Assembly: GCA_007922305.1 (NCBI GenBank)
Contig: ML677365.1
Span: 18,109,241 to 18,173,240, forward strand
Length of the DNA stretch: 64,000 nucleotides
Source of the DNA: Dermatemys mawii
Taxonomy: Eukaryota; Chordata; Testudines; Dermatemydidae
Direction of reading: 5' to 3'
This document shows, piece by piece, positions 1 to 11,990 of this stretch. The first letter of the stretch is position 1. The number at the start of each line of letters is the position of its first letter. Under the pieces are notes generated by a model that searched no databases, was not told where the DNA came from, and worked only from the letters and a program-made list of their open reading frames with translations. The position numbers and the translations under genes are program-made.

Positions 1-663
1 GGCGTGGGTGCTGCGGGCAGAGTGACCGGCGCGGCAGAGCTGTCTGTGTGTCAGCTAGCAGAGCAGCTAGCGGATCAACGGGCGGAGCGGTTCGTGGGAC
101 AGCCAGCGGAGCGGAGCAGAGCCGATTGCGGTGAGAGCTGCAGCAGAACCTCACGGAGAGGCGGCGCAGTCGGCCTCGGACCACGTAAGGTGCCCCGTGC
201 CCTACCCTCCATCTCCACCCAGGCTGGAGGTAAGACTCTGCCAATTGACTTTTGAACTCTGCACGGACCAAGGACAGAGACTCTTGGGCTGTTGAACTTT
301 TGGGACTATTGAGTGACTTTTTGGGGTTGTGGAACTCAAGAGCCAAAGGGAAGGCCACGGCCTATTTGCTGGGAGGGGGGCTTCTGGTTCATGGTTTGGT
401 TTATTAACCTTGTTTGTGGTGTTTCCCCAATATAATGCCACATTGTTTCTCCCTGTTATTAAAAGGCTTTGGTACACTCAGACTCTGTGCTTGCGAGAGG
501 GGAAGTATTGTCTCTTACAGACGCCCAGAGGGGTGGTATATGGTTGTCCCAGGTCACTGGGTGGGGGCTCGAGCCGGGTTTTGTATTGTGCTATTGGAAT
601 GGAACCCCTGGATACTGAACCCGGCCCTTGTTGCTGCCAACTCTGATGGGCAGAAGGGTTACA
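1..663 (+). mobile_element. 3' part of an LTR, retrovirus-like or gypsy-like element
   Basis: GC-rich 5' part, then an ATTAAA signal (about 458) followed by a T/G-rich R/U5-like stretch, ending near GGGTTACA. The sequence resembles a high-copy turtle LTR. The start lies outside the window, and no internal gag/pol sequence follows position 663, so this looks like a solo or truncated LTR. The family assignment is from memory. Confidence 0.55.
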
Positions 664-3600
664 CAGAACACTGTGAAGAAGAGGGTTTGGACTGTAATAA
701 TCAATATTTGTGCCAAAGGCTTGGGGTTCAAGTTTGAGCCTATGTTTTTTGGTTTAGTAAGTCTGTGATAATGCACAAGTAGATACTAATGTGTACGAAA
801 AATAGGATACACCTATTACTGTAGCAATTTAATTGACACTGATGATCTGAGTCTTCGCATGGGTTCAGTCAGATACTGGCAATCTTACCACTTTTCATGG
901 TTCATTTACCAGATGTTAATGGTAACTTAAGTTGTTCACACTATCCCCTTTTACTGCATCATCATCTCTGAGATCAAATACATTTAATTTTTTTTTTGCC
1001 ATTCTTATTAACACCAGAAAACACTCTCTTTCGCGCACACACACACGAGTAGTAGGTTTCCTCCAATGTTTTTAAAGATACACATCTGCTGATACTAAAA
1101 ATAGGTCCTTGTCAGCAGTGTGGCAATTTTAGGCTCAATGAGAAACCGTACCCATGGTAACAGTACAGTTGTTGAATCATTTATTATTTGAGCTACAAAA
1201 CCATAACAGTGCTGGCAAATTTCAACTTCTGAGCATTTTTGAAGGACACGTTACCATTTTGCTGTACTACCTTTCCCACATCATTAATATTTATCAAACA
1301 ATACTGGCCTTTGAACAGAGTACCTGCCTCTTGTAGACTGCACTGTAGCATAGTAGTTTCTCTTCCTCCCCACCTCCCAAACATGTTTAAAACATGATTC
1401 AATCTTGTATTGTACTGATGGATCAAACTGCTACAGACTTGTAAAGACAAAGGCTATCCCAGAGTTTGGAAATTGGGTTAAGTCAGTTTGATCCGGTCTT
1501 GGCTGCAGGACTAAACCATGTTTTTGTCACAATGGGAGATTGTGACAGTCCCCCAGATCAGTATTTGCTCAGTGTAGGGTTTGTCCACATTAGAATCAGA
1601 TCCACGATAGCTAAACCATACATGATCCTTAAACACAGATGATGTTAGCAGGGTTCTGTGATAGCCAGCCACACCAATCAGGGAAATCTATTTCTTTCTA
1701 CACATTGTGCTATGCCCTACCTAGCTAGCTATTCTATAGTTTTAAGTCTCTTTTAGGTCCTGCCTGCATAATAACTTTTATCTGAGATTTATCCGAGTCT
1801 GGGTTAGCTCTAAATTGGACTTGTGTCTAATACTCCCTTGCTCTCCTGAGACCTGTTGGGACCTTGAAGCAGCTGCTCATTCAAGCACCTGGATTACTCC
1901 AGGCTACTTCTGCAGGGGTAGGAGAGAGGGAGGGAATATAAACACCATCCCCGCAGAGCAATGCGGAAGGAAATCTGTTTCAACTCAAAATCTTTCTGCT
2001 TTCTAGAGAGAAAAAATTCCATAGAGGTGACTATCTGCCCCTTGATGTATATAAGAAAGATCAAACAATTGCCCCCTTGCTTCTTTGCACTTTCTGCTCC
2101 CTCTCCTGGATCAGCTCAGACAGCAGAGCCTGTTACTGCCACATCTGATCATGCCCAGGGGAGAAATAGATTTTTTCTGTTTTATATACTTGCTGTATCT
2201 CTAAGTGCCCAACTTAGAGCTCTAGGGTCTTTAATACAATATACAGACTTGGCATTTAATTCTGTTATATCTTCTATTAAAGCCAATTGAAAAGGGGTTT
2301 ATTGTTTGTAATGGAAGATGAATTAGAGCAGCAGTGTGTTCAGTCTGACACATCAGCAACCCCTACAAAATAATCAACCACACAGGCCACCAAATACAAG
2401 AATACTATCTCATGCTCTTTAAAGAGAGTCACCTAAAAGCTCTCATTTACGGAGTCCTGCAGGGTGTAGTTCTACAGACTCTCTTATTCAACATTTAGGT
2501 TGGACCTCTCTGGGGAACACTGAGGAGCTATGGACTCAGTGCCAGGAAAGCATCAGGACACCCAGCTCTAATTCTTAATCTCATGAAACAGTCTCATTGC
2601 CTAGCTGTCTTAGAGCAAGAGAGGCAGGAGCACTTGGATGAAGAGCAGCAGACTGAAGCTCAGCACAGGCAAGTCAGATGTGATGATGGTGGAAAATAGG
2701 AAGCATTTCTGAGAGCTGACTGAAGTGGTCAGATTGTGCACAATCTTCAGGGGTCTCATTGCTTCTGGACAGTCAGATGGAAACAGTAGTTAGAAATGCC
2801 CTTTTCCATCTTTGGCTAGCCAGAAAGCTTCACTACTTCCTTTTCACAAAGCGATCACTATATCTGACCTCTCAGTCCTCGTCCTCAAAGAAAACCTGCC
2901 CAACACCTTCAAAAGATGAGCCTGGGAACTTAAATTCACAACTCTGCTAGAAACTAAAAAACGTGGACTTAGCAAAGATGCTGGTTTTGTGGCTCATTAC
3001 AGTTCGTAAGTGGGGAAGCGGTTGAGTGTTGACCTCACCTAGCTACAGTGAGGTCAAAGCCTCCTGTGCCTTCTCTCAAGAGGATTTTTGCAGCTAACCC
3101 ACATTAGCTATTCCCCTTTTTGGTAGCGAACACATAGCCTCCATGGAGGAGAGTGACAGAGAGGAAGGTGGAATGCCGTGAACTAGGGCATTCTCTCTGA
3201 CCAGAGAGGAAGTGAGCCTAACTCTTGCGTAGTTGTGTGTGTGTGAGAGCATGTGGGTTTTTTGTTGTTTGAAATTGTAAGTACAAAAACAAACAGAATG
3301 GACTGGAAATTGCTGCTCTGCATATTCCAACATTAGAAGGAATCCAGCAATATAAATATAAACATAAGACCATATACATGGCCCTGAGGAGTGATGGCAG
3401 AATGATTTCAGGAAGTGTCACATCCCACACCCTGATTGCCTCACTAGTTCTGTAAACAGCACATCTGAGTTTTTAGTTTTATTGCAGCTGTGTCGCCTTG
3501 CAGTTTACTTGCGTTCATAGTAATAAAGTGCTACTTATTGTCAATACATCTTATGCCAGAAGTGGCTTGACAAAGACCCTTTCAGAGTCTAACTTAGAAT

Positions 3601-6600
3601 CCAAAAGAATGCTATAAAATAATAAGAGACATCCGTTCTATGTTCAGTTAATTGTGAAGTGATGTACTTAGTGGAGCTGCTGCTGCTGCGATGAAATGCT
3701 ACAGCTATTGTATAGTCATGATCGTGAAAGTTAAAGCTACCTTTTTAGCCTAAATGCATTTTCAGTGTGTGAGCTTTTATGAAGCTCTAAGAGAATATAA
3801 TCTGTAGGGTTCTTTTAAAGTGCCTTTTGTATTATTAGTTCACTGAGTTGAACAAAGCAAGTTGAGGACATGTGAGTGCTTCACATCTTTGAGTACAGAC
3901 GTTTTCTACTTTAAGCAGCTTTCTGTAAATCTGTCAGTATCCAAAACATATTATCCATCATTAGTACAGGATTCATCAGGTGATCCCAATACATGCTTTG
4001 GTGAGGGTCACAATGTGTCATCTTAATGGATTTTCTCTTCTTTTCTGTGTGTGCGCCTAATCATTGATTAAGAATTACCTACACAGATAGATGGGAAAAC
4101 CACTGAACCCTGGAGGAACAGTGACAACTGAGCCAAATATCTAGTCAATAAAAATTGCATTCTAGTATAAAGGCTCTGCTCACAATGATTTGGCACCCCT
4201 AGTTGATTCTCCTTTTAAACTGCTCATTACTTTTAACAAAAATTTTACAAGACTTTGCTGCCATTTGGCTCATTACTCTGCCAGTCAGACAGATTTTCAG
4301 CTCTCCCTACATGTTTCATTAAGAGCCCTTTTGATGCACTGAATGGGCTCTGTTCTTAGAGCAATCGCTCATACTGCAGTGCAGAGAACATACAAATTGC
4401 TTGGTACATTAATACACAGTACAGAGTGGGTGTAAAACTCTGAACACAGATGGTGCTTTCTTATTGGCTGTAAGTGATGTCATACCTATCCCTCTAGTGC
4501 TCATTCAATGGATAGGTCTGACATTTTTCTTTATTAATAAATTTCAATTTATACTAACAAAGAGATGCTTCAGTGAGTACATTGCTAAGGAATGACTGCA
4601 CCTCAGACTTCTTTCGTAACAAGCATCAATTCATGTTACAGCTGCCTAGAAATTTCTAATTCTTTAAATTATTAAAATTGAATTATGTTTATCCAGTTCA
4701 ATTTGTGGTTTTCTTCATTTTCAATTATTTGGGTTATGGTGGTGCCTTGTAACTTCATAAATACAAAGTTTGATTGGATAGGTGTATTTGAATAGTGATT
4801 GCATAAATGTGCACATTTCCCCCTCATGAGCAATGAAACAAAGAAGAGTTAGAGCTTTTTTTAGAAAGGGTTTCACTATAGTTTGTATGTTGCATTCCAA
4901 CACTGTGTGCAGCCACAAAGAAAGCACGCAGGACCTGGGGATATATATAAGAAATTAAGCTGCTGCCTACCACAGTCACAACCTTCCCACATTTGAATTC
5001 CCCTGCAAGGAACAGACTGAAATGGCACAGAGACCTTCTGAGGAGAACAGATTATTTCCACTTAGGATATTTTGCTCTGGCTCTGTTCTATACATTCCTT
5101 TGAAACTGACCAAGATTCATCCACACACATTTGTACTGAAATTCCTCTAATATTTTCCAAAACAATTTAAACAATCCTGATTCCCCACTCCGTTCACATT
5201 ACATGAGAAACTTCCTTCCCCCTGTCAGTTAAACTTCTATCCATTTGTTCCAATAGTTCCTTACATATGTATTTAGAGATCTGGGAGACACTTAAATCTT
5301 TTGTTTCCAGCTAAATGCCCTTATATTCAGGCTACAACACTAACACTCCCAATACTGCATCTGCCAGTTTAGTTCTAGGTTGTTATTTCCTAAAATTGAA
5401 CTAGAATATTCTAAGATCTTCATTTTCAGGAATTGCCTCTACATGATACCCAGAAAACTAATCGAACTGTTCTAACCAAGAAGAAAAATGGAGAGGTCAT
5501 AATTGGATAAAAACTCACCTGTGCAGGTGGCCAAAAAGCAGCAGTATTTACCTCAGATTCGATTGTTGCATGTTCCTGGCTATGGGTCCTTTCCGCTTGT
5601 AATGCATTGCCTTGGAAGCTTTATTAGCTGTCTCCCAAGATCTGTTCCTACCCAAATATAAATATTTCTATACAGACCAGGTATCTGTACCAAAGCCCCA
5701 CAAGTCGTTCCAAACACCACTTTCTCATTCACACTAGAAATAAAGCATAGTTCATATCTGAAAAGTGACTTCAAAAAACAGTATTGTCTTACCTGGTGGA
5801 CCTGCTTTCTGTTGGCTTACACTCATATAGTGTTACTATAGTGCTCCAAATAAGTTTTACTATTAACTCCTGTTAATACTGCAGCATTAACTTGTATAAG
5901 AGAGTGAGCTGCATTCTGTTCCTTTTAGTGCATTAATTGTTCACTAAGTTCCAATTACAGGGCAATCAATTACACCCGTGTAACACTTTAACCACAACAA
6001 AGTTGTACAGGTGTAACTGAGGGCATAATCTGAAGCCAACAGGCCTACACAGCAGTCACTGAGGACATTATTTAGTCTGCAGAACATTTATTTCTGATGC
6101 TAATGCATGAAAAGGAAAATAACCTAGTTTCACTCTCAGAGAATGGGTTGAATTTGAAGGGCTAGAATCTTTTTTCACTTGTAAGCGGAGAATTTTTTAT
6201 CTGAAGCCACTGAGATATAATAAATATGGAACTTCATAATGCTATTTTTATAGTTGCTTTTCAGACTAGTACTGCACTTTAAATGCCAACTGGAAACAGA
6301 CATGTTCAATTTCCAACTGTTTGAGGTCATATTTTCTAGAAGAAATTTCAACTGGCAAAATCAACATTTTTTTACATCTTATTTAATATTTACAGCATAG
6401 TAGTGGCCAAAGACCCAGCTGCAGGATTTGGTCCCCAACGTGCTAGGTACTATGTCACCAAAGCCACATCACAGTTTTGTTCATGCAAGGCTGATGGTTT
6501 AGAAAAAGCATCTGAGTCACATTATGTCCTGTCAGCACTGGAGGCAAAACACTGCCTACACTGCAATCTGCCCACCAGCTGAAACTTCTCAGAAAATGGC

Positions 6601-7533
6601 TTCCTGGTTCATTGTTTGGAATGTGTGCATTACCCTGAAAGCCACAAGCTGAGCTCCAAACAGCACAGTGATACTCCACCTGTGACTATTCATACAAGTT
6701 GTGTGTCAGAACCTGAAACATAGTCTACTGCACCATCTGGGGACTCCCCAGCAAAGAGAATTACCTGAGGCCTATATAATCCCTCTCTGCTCTTGGGGGT
6801 ACGAGTGGAGTGTAGCTTGGTCAAAGGAGTGGGGCTAGAGTTTCTTTGTACTACAGCAATCCTCAACTGCCAGAACTGCCTTGGGGACTAGTGCAAATCA
6901 TACAAGTTGAACAGCCCTCAGACTGCTCTGAGTTGCTTCTCGAAACTGGACCAGTGTCCAATAACACAATTGTCAGAACCACAAAGATGGTTTACAGCCA
7001 ACTTTGTGGTCTCCAGTCCCCAAGTTGCACTGGATACAGAATAGTTGGTATCCAGGATCTCTCACTGTAATTTTAAGAATACACTGAATCTAAAAGCTCT
7101 CTATATTCTTTTATATAGATGTCATTTATTCTCTCTACAGATACAAATATACAGTATTATGTATGAGCAGATTATACTCAATGATTAAATTACATGTTCC
7201 TTAATTTTCTTCATTTCTTATTTTTAGTATGGCACCACCATATTCTTACCCCAAAGAATGCCAGCCTTGATTTCTATCCCCAGTCCTATGATGACAATCA
7301 TTTAAAAATAAAAACAACAAACTGATACACCTGCTTTAAACAAAGCTTTCAGTGATTGGATTTATTTTTAGGTGAACTTAAAGTGAAGGAAGATTAATTG
7401 GAAAGGGTCTGCCTCTGACCATCTGCATTGTAGTGACAGGAGCCTGGAAACTTAATTTGCTGTGGAGGCCTGCAGGTGGCAGAAGATGCAAAATATTCAA
7501 GAATCAGAATTTAAATCTCAGCATTAGTTAGAA
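664..7533. other. Intergenic sequence, no gene seen
   Basis: AT-rich DNA downstream of ESRP1. The open frames are short, unsupported and lack splice context. Around 5800-6020 there is a faint old SINE-like stretch (GGTGTAACTGAGGGCATAATCTG). A short CA run lies at 1037-1047. Nothing else could be assigned. Confidence 0.6.
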
Positions 7534-7730
7534 CAGGCCTGCACAACTCAGAAATCAGTGAGGGCCATATTACTGCAAAAAACCCAGCTGTGGGCCGAAA
7601 AGCCCCACCCCCATCTGCTTCCCCCCACCTCACTGCTTGGCTTACACCTCCCCTACTTGCCTCCAGCGGGCCACACAGTGAGCCGGTGCAGGCCGCATGT
7701 GGCCCCTGGGCCGCATGTTGTGCAGGCCTG
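7534..7730. mobile_element. hAT-type miniature element, 197 bp, perfect 8-bp target duplication
   Basis: Begins CAGGCCTGCACAACTC and ends GTTGTGCAGGCCTG, an inverted repeat of at least 13 bp. It is flanked on both sides by AGTTAGAA (7526-7533 and 7731-7738). An 8-bp duplication and CAG...CTG ends define hAT elements. The interior is CCAC/GGGCC-rich with no coding capacity. Confidence 0.9.
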
Positions 7731-7738
7731 AGTTAGAA

Positions 7739-8698
7739 GCTAAATTACCAAGTTTGTTCACTGGGTTGAGAATATCCACAGAAAATTATATATGCACCAC
7801 CACGTTTGTGGGTAAGGCGGAAAGAAGAATCATTTGAAAAAAATCTGTGCAGGATAATTTTTGGTTTATCAAAAATAATTTAACAATTACAGAATTAGGC
7901 AAAGATGGTATTGAAACTCAATTGCAAGAATTTAAGTGTAAGGGACAAAACAATTGAGAATGTAAAGTTAGTGTGTGTAGACTTATTTCTGGCAGGGATG
8001 GTCTAGGCAGTCTAAACGTCTAGACAACCTGTTTTCTATCTTTGAGGTTCAGGATTTTGTTAGCATTTAGGCCCCAAAGTCAATGAGAGTTTTGCCATCA
8101 ACTTCAGAGATGGGCAAAGCATAAAGCCTTTATGTTCTAAACTGTACGTATATCTGGAGTTATACACCACCGTGCTGTCCTTCAACTTTACACAACAGGC
8201 TTATATTATCTAATCACCTGTCTATAAGAATTACCTTTTTCTTTTCTTTTTTTTTTTTTTAAGCAAGGTCTGCTTAAGTAATCCAGTACTATAATGCTAC
8301 CATAAGGAATGCAAGGCTGTTGTATCCTCTCCCTCCACAAAAAAAAAGTTAATTTAATGCATATATCATAGTTGTAGCTAAAGATGTTTGCGGAGCATTT
8401 GTTAAAATTATTTTTGGAAAAAAATGAAGTAAACTATTCAGGCTGTCTTCACTGCAGAGTTACCATGGACTCTTCACGCGTTGCTCCTAATCTCCCCCCG
8501 CCCCCACCATGTTCACAGATACAAACCCTCTCACTCAAATTAAGTGGTGCTTTACACCCAGGCTAGCTGGTAATCTGCCTACACTGCAATGAGGACATAA
8601 ACAATCACTCATGTGTTGATAATCCTTCAATACCTTCTTGTAATTTCCCTTGTAGCTAAGTTCTCCCATCACTCACTGCAAAAGAATCAAAGCCTCTT
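7739..8698. other. Intergenic sequence with a possible small MITE at about 8439-8595
   Basis: No gene is seen. CAGGCTGTCTTCACTGCAGA at 8439 and CTGCCTACACTGCAATG at about 8575 form weak inverted ends. The left end is shared with elements near 53010 and 9955, suggesting one old non-autonomous family. Confidence 0.4.
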
Positions 8699-9062
8699 AG
8701 AACATAGGAACGGCCTTACTGGATCAGATCAAAGATCCATCAAGCCCCGTATCCTGTCCTCTGACAGTGGCCAATGGCAGGTGCCCCAAAGGGAATGAAT
8801 AGACAGGTTATCATCGAGTGATCCATGCCCTGTCACCCAGTCCCAGCTTCTGCCAAATGGAGGCTAGGAACACCGTTCCTGCCCTTCATGGCTAATAGCC
8901 ATCAATGGACCCATCTTCCATGAATCCATCTAGCTCCCTTTTGAACTCCATTATAGTATTGGCCTTCACAACACCCTCTGGCAAAGAATTCCAGAGGTTG
9001 ACAGTGCACTGCATGAAAAAATACTTGTGTTTTAAACCTGTTACCTATTAATTTCATTTAGC
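8699..9062 (-). mobile_element. CR1-like LINE 3' fragment
   Basis: Starts AGAACATAGGAACGGCCTTA and carries the usual run ending with CTCCCTTTTGAACTCCATTA and AATTCCAGAGGTTGACAGTG. This is a very common reptile CR1-type 3' end in reverse orientation. It is non-coding and 5' truncated. Confidence 0.75.
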
Positions 9063-10224
9063 TTATTGCATCACAAAGAAACTTCTAGTGTGGCCACATA
9101 AGTCTTAATGACACACACAACTGCATGTAGCACCAATAAGGACATGACAATGTGGCCATGGCTTTGCAGTTTGGCTAACATGCAGGCTAGGCTAACAGTA
9201 GGACAGTCACCCGAATTAACTCTGCAGTCAAGACCCACACTGAGACAACTCGATATTAAATACTTTCTTAGGTAGCATGTCCAATATAGGTCATTCTCGG
9301 AACAACTGGGTACTAGAAACTCTAGCATTCCATTCCTGGAACTGCCAGACTCTTTGATTAGATATGGTGCTCAGCTCAAAACCCTGAATGGTCACCCAGC
9401 TCTTATGAGTGATTCAGCTGCTACTTACCTTAGTCACAGGCCCAGTCTGCAACTGCACCAATTGTATTCTGTTTACTCCCTTTCTAGAGACCACTGAGTG
9501 GTGGGTGAAGGGAGTAGTCTCTCAAAGATGAGGAGAGTCCCATCTCCTGATGATACTCATTGGCTTAATGCTCCCCTGTCCATGCAGGCAAGTTGACATC
9601 CTTGAGAATCACCACTAGCATTTCTCCTCCTACCTGAAGAGGGTAGGGAGAAGACAATTATGCCCACCTGGGTAAGGCATAGCACAGAACACACAGTCCC
9701 TGCCTATGGGCTAGGGATGTACACCTGTACCATTTTCCCGAAGCTGGTTCTGAGCCCCCCCGAGCTGGAAAAAGTGAGTGTAAAGATTAAGAAAATAAAG
9801 ACTTGTGGTGACTGGCAATTAGAAAATTATCAGTTCCTGGCTTTGCCACAAATTTTCTTTTGAGTTTTTACTGCCTTAGTTCCCATTTGTCAAATTGGAA
9901 GAGTTTTGTTTCTCCCATATTGGCTCGCATAGAGATTGTGAACTCCTCAGCCTCGTCTTCACTTTGGAAAAAGGTGTATTTGAACCTGTGTTAAAATAAT
10001 CCATATTAACATCTTAGATCTAGGGTAAGTCTTCACTGCCCCAGTGTATTCTTAACTTGGGTTAACTAAACCATATTAGAACATGAGCGAAGACACAGCA
10101 ACTCAAGCTGCTACCGCAAGTTAAAAGTTGAGTTCAAAGACAGCTCCCTTATAGGCTTTAACCCAAACTGATAAACAAGCACACTGTTGCTATTTTAACT
10201 TGAGTTCTCTTATTAGCACATGTG
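9063..10224. other. Intergenic sequence with old MITE-like pieces
   Basis: No gene is seen. Two phrases of the form GTCTTCACT (about 9953 and 10029) begin short stretches with TTAACTTGGGTTAACT and AAGTTAAAAGTTGAGTT, resembling degraded ends of non-autonomous DNA transposons. Boundaries cannot be set. Confidence 0.4.
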
Positions 10225-10738
10225 TATACAATGTTGTTATAGCTCTGTTGGCCCCAGGATATTAAAGAGGCAAGGCGGAGAAGGCAATATCTTTTATTGT
10301 ATCAAACTTCTGTAGGTGAGAGAGAAAAGCTTACACAGAGCTCTTCAGGCCCACTGATGGGGGGGTGGGGCAAAAGGGGCAATTGTCCAGGGGCCCAGGT
10401 AATTTAAAAGGGCCCGGGTGCCCGCAGTCACCACCACAGCACAGGAGTCCCAGGCCCTTTAAAATCACCCAGGCAGGACACAGGGTGCCTAGACACATGA
10501 GACTGCTCTGGGCCCTGCACTTTTGGGGGCCAGCATGGGCAGTCCCAGAAGTGATGGATTTGTCACTTCCACCCTGGGCCCTGCACCCTATAGGGACTGC
10601 CCTGGTCCTGGTGCCAGGGATTTCTGTTGGTGGGTCTGGAGTTCTTCTTCTGTTCTGCATAAGCTCGAAAGCTTGTCTCTCTCATGAGCAGAGATTGGTC
10701 TAATAAAAGATATCACCTCACTCACCTTGTTCCTACCA
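10225..10738. mobile_element. Composite repeat: inverted-end element split by a GC-rich insert
   Basis: The left arm (10225-10345) contains GGCAATATCTTTTATTG and GTGAGAGAGAAAAGCTT. The right arm (10660-10738) is its inverse, with AAGCTCGAAAGCTTGTCTC and AATAAAAGATATCACCTCAC. The arms flank about 310 bases of GGGCCC-rich sequence that belongs to another dispersed repeat. The same arm family recurs at 32975-33175. Confidence 0.6.
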
Positions 10739-10852
10739 CATATGTAGCAATACTTCAGTTCTGTTGTAGAACTAATCTATTACACCAATATTTGACTGCA
10801 GGTTTACATTACTGAAAAAATTTCCCCTTAATGGAATCCTATATACCACAAC

Positions 10853-11895
10853 ATAGAATCATAGAACAGGAAGGGACCTTGAGAGACAATCTAGTGCAGT
10901 CCCCTGCACTCAAGGCAGGACTAAAGTACTATCTAGACCATCCGTGACAGGAGTTTGTCCAACCCACTCTTAAAAATCCCCAATGATGGAGATTCCATAA
11001 CGTCCCTAAGGAATTTGTATCAGTGCTTAACCACTCTGACAGTTTGGAAGTTTTTCCTCATGCCCAACCTAAACTGCCCTTGCTGCAAGTTAAGCCCATT
11101 GCTGCTTGTCTTATCCTCAGAGGTTAAGATCAATTTTTCTCCTTCCTTCTTGTAACAACCTTTTATGTACTTGAAAAAGTATGTCCCCTCTCAGTCTTTT
11201 CTTTTCCAGACTAAATAAGCCTAATTTTTTCAATCTTCCCACATAGGTCATTTTCCAGACCTTTAATCATTTTCATTCCTCTTCTCTGGACTTTCTCCAA
11301 TTTGTCCACATCTTTCCTGAAATGTGGCACCCAGAACTGGACACAATACTCCAGTTGAGGTCTAATCAGTACAGAGTAGAGTGGAAGAATTACTTCTCAT
11401 GTCCTGCTTACAATACTCCTGCTAATTCTTCCCAGAATGAGGTTTGCTTTTTTTTTGCAACAGCATTACACTGTTGACTCATTTAGCTTGTGACCCACTA
11501 TGATGTCCCAGATCCCTTTCCACAGTACTTCTCCCTACGCAGTCATTTCCCATGTGTGCAACTGTTGTTCCTTCCTAAGTCACATACTTAGCATTTGTCC
11601 TTATCCAATTTCATCCTATTTACTTCAGACTATTTCTCTAGTTTGTCCAGATCATTTTCAATTTTAATCCTATCCTCTAAAGCACTTGCAACCCCTCCCA
11701 GCTTGGTACAAACGTTGTAAGTGTACTTTCTATGCCATTATCTAAATCATTGATGAAGATGATGTTGAACAGAACTGAAACCAGAACCGATCCCTGTGGG
11801 ACCTCACACATTATCCCTGTTATGACTGCGAACCACTGATACCTACTCTGGGAACTAGTTATGCACCCATCTTTACAGTAGTATTATCCAGGTTG
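10853..11895 (-). mobile_element. CR1 LINE 3' fragment, about 1 kb
   Basis: Begins ATAGAATCATAGAACAGGAA, the reverse complement of the CR1 3' terminal ATTCTATGA repeat, and continues through CCCAGAACTGGACACAATAC to GATCCCTGTGGGACCTC. On the minus strand a degraded frame retains [12 protein letters not shown], typical of CR1 ORF2. It is truncated and inactive. Confidence 0.85.
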
Positions 11896-11984
11896 TATCT
11901 CCCTAGTTTATGGCACGGCCTGTATTAAACCACAAAACTGTCAACCATTTAAATGAAGACATTCAAGAATTGGGAAAGAACACT

Positions 11985-11990
11985 TTTATT
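11985..11990 (-). terminator. Candidate distal polyadenylation signal AATAAA
   Basis: AATAAA on the minus strand at the left edge of the repeat-poor block. It is followed on the same strand by a T/G-rich run (TGGTTGACAGTTTTGTGG) of the kind found downstream of cleavage sites. A CR1 copy begins about 90 bases beyond. Confidence 0.4.

Noticed and set aside
1..255. GC-rich start with an 83-codon frame, considered as a CpG-island promoter or first exon
   Set aside because: It continues directly into the LTR R/U5-like sequence ending near 663, so it is better explained as LTR.
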